A stretch of 8,790 bases of DNA, from positions 1 to 8,790 of the forward strand of contig CAJZGQ010000046.1 in NCBI GenBank assembly GCA_916048115.1, in the 5' to 3' direction. The position numbers were made by a program, and so were the translations under genes. The first letter of the stretch is position 1; each line of letters starts with the position of its first letter. This DNA is from an uncultured Streptococcus sp. GTDB lineage: Bacteria; Bacillota; Bacilli; Lactobacillales; Streptococcaceae. A model generated the notes under the pieces. The model worked only from the letters and a program-made list of their open reading frames with translations. It ran no database searches and had not been told where the DNA came from. This document shows, one piece after another, positions 6,680 through 8,790 of the stretch.

Positions 6680-7642
6680 TTATTCTTCAGATGTGTGAAC
6701 CAAAGCATCGTTGTTGATTTCATCAATATTCGCAAAGAATTCCAAGTGATTATGAAAGACTTCCAATTCAACTGGAGTATCTCCCCCATATTCGCCATCT
6801 AGATTGATGCGGAATGGTTGAGCATTTTTCCCTAACATTTCGATCGACAACTTCTTGGTCTTGAGATATTCTACATTTTCATCGTGCACATGCTTGCCTC
6901 CATTAATGGCCTGAATCATCAAGGACAACATGTTAAAGAGCTTAGCAGTTTTTACGATAATCAAGGTGAAGTTTCCATCATCGAGCTTGGCATCTGGTGC
7001 GACACTTTCAAAGCCAGCAATAGAGTTGGTCAAAGCCACAAAAATCATCGAAGCTGGACCTTCAAAAACGCCATTATCGTGTTCGATCCGCACCTTACGA
7101 GCCTTGTTTCGAGGCAACATTTTAGCTGCTTCTGCAACATAGGCAAAGTAACCCAGGCGAGATTTGACACTACTTGGGACACTGAAGGTCAATTCTGTCA
7201 GGGTCCCTGCTGCAGCAATGTTGATGAAATACTTGCTGCCATAGGCACGACCAATATCCATCTGAATGGTTTGATTCTTTTCGATAATGCGAGCAGCCGC
7301 CACAGGATCACCCATCGGGATCTTCAAGGCACGCGCATAGTCATTGGTGGTACCGGTCGGGATAAAGGCCATCTGCGGACGATTTTCCAGACCTGCAACC
7401 CCATTGACCACTTCGTTAATCGTACCATCTCCACCAGCAGCAATGATTAAATCAAAGCCTGCTTTAGCGGCTCTTTCTGCTTCATTTTGGGCAGAAAATG
7501 GTTCTGGAGTCGTTTGATAAGCGCTGGTTTCATAGCCCACGTCTTCGAGTACGTCCAAGACTTCCGCAATATTTTTCTTGATAATTTCTTGCCCAGAGGT
7601 CGGATTATAAATTAAACGGGCTTTTTTGATTCGTTCTACCAT
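6680..7642 (-). CDS. dgkB: Diacylglycerol kinase, soluble DgkB/YegS family lipid kinase
   Basis: A 320-aa cytoplasmic lipid kinase. In Gram-positives, DgkB phosphorylates diacylglycerol, mostly produced by lipoteichoic acid synthesis, to phosphatidic acid for return to phospholipid synthesis. Visible features are IYNPTSG (11-17), the nucleotide-binding GGDGT (70-74, Asp72), PTGTTND (95-101), NIAAAGTLTELT (141-152), the metal-site stretch APDAKLDDG (215-223), and LDGEYGG (281-287) carrying the putative catalytic Asp282 and metal-linked Glu284, by comparison with S. aureus DgkB. These closely match B. subtilis DgkB as I recall it, which separates it from DgkA, a small membrane protein. The start is 9 nt after the ligA stop, with AGAGGA (7648-7653) overlapping that stop codon, so the two genes are almost certainly co-transcribed and coupled. 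Substrate choice within the YegS-like family is inferred, but supported by the nearby ltaS. Confidence 0.9.
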   Translation of the reverse strand: MVERIKKARLIYNPTSGQEIIKKNIAEVLDVLEDVGYETSAYQTTPEPFSAQNEAERAAKAGFDLIIAAGGDGTINEVVNGVAGLENRPQMAFIPTGTTNDYARALKIPMGDPVAAARIIEKNQTIQMDIGRAYGSKYFINIAAAGTLTELTFSVPSSVKSRLGYFAYVAEAAKMLPRNKARKVRIEHDNGVFEGPASMIFVALTNSIAGFESVAPDAKLDDGNFTLIIVKTAKLFNMLSLMIQAINGGKHVHDENVEYLKTKKLSIEMLGKNAQPFRINLDGEYGGDTPVELEVFHNHLEFFANIDEINNDALVHTSEE

Positions 7643-7647
7643 AAAGA

Positions 7648-7651
7648 TCCT

Positions 7652-7653
<2 letters not shown>
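7648..7653 (-). promoter_or_regulatory. dgkB ribosome binding site overlapping the ligA stop codon
   Basis: Minus-strand AGAGGA lies 5 nt before the dgkB ATG and overlaps the ligA TAG (7652-7654). Ribosomes ending ligA would sit on the dgkB initiation site, suggesting translational coupling. Confidence 0.75.

Positions 7654-8790
<1,137 letters not shown>

Noticed and set aside
6884..7450. 188-codon open frame on the plus strand opposite dgkB
   Set aside because: It lies entirely antisense to a strongly supported gene, has no recognisable motif, Shine-Dalgarno or promoter, and its composition looks like a frame shadow.

Overview
This window looks like chromosomal housekeeping DNA from a low-GC Firmicute, most probably an oral or commensal Streptococcus. 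The AroE start, AroD, DgkB and LigA proteins all read as streptococcal forms, and the promoters are of the extended -10 type (TRTGnTATAAT-like) common in that genus. A canonical LtaS-type lipoteichoic acid synthase argues against S. pneumoniae itself. The species is an inference that I cannot settle from sequence alone.

Layout. Positions 1-1859, minus strand: the start of aroE (cut by the left edge), then aroD, then an RlmI-like rRNA methyltransferase gene. Transcription runs from right to left, and the three reading frames overlap (4 nt and 11 nt), so they form a tight translationally coupled unit. Positions 1860-2089: a 230-bp divergent intergenic region with a near-consensus promoter facing each way. 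Positions 2090-4249, plus strand: ltaS, the only plus-strand gene. Positions 4254-4281: a strong hairpin with T-rich flanks on both strands, serving as a bidirectional terminator between convergent ltaS and pulA. Positions 4304-8790, minus strand: ligA (5' part beyond the right edge), dgkB and pulA, read from right to left. ligA and dgkB are almost contiguous. pulA follows after 78 bp that hold a compound hairpin. No stretch longer than about 230 bases lacks a gene.

Function. AroD and AroE catalyse steps 3 and 4 of the shikimate pathway. LtaS polymerises glycerol phosphate from phosphatidylglycerol and releases diacylglycerol. DgkB, encoded 2.4 kb away, phosphorylates diacylglycerol back to phosphatidic acid, so the two genes sit on opposite sides of one lipid cycle. 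The pullulanase is an intracellular type I debranching enzyme for alpha-1,6 linkages in glycogen or maltodextrin. LigA seals nicks in replication and repair.

I found no mobile element, CRISPR array, tRNA or rRNA gene, prophage gene or defence system. All genes look intact apart from the two cut by the window edges. The most interesting items are regulatory: the methyltransferase promoter would start transcription at, or one base before, its ATG, which predicts a leaderless mRNA.
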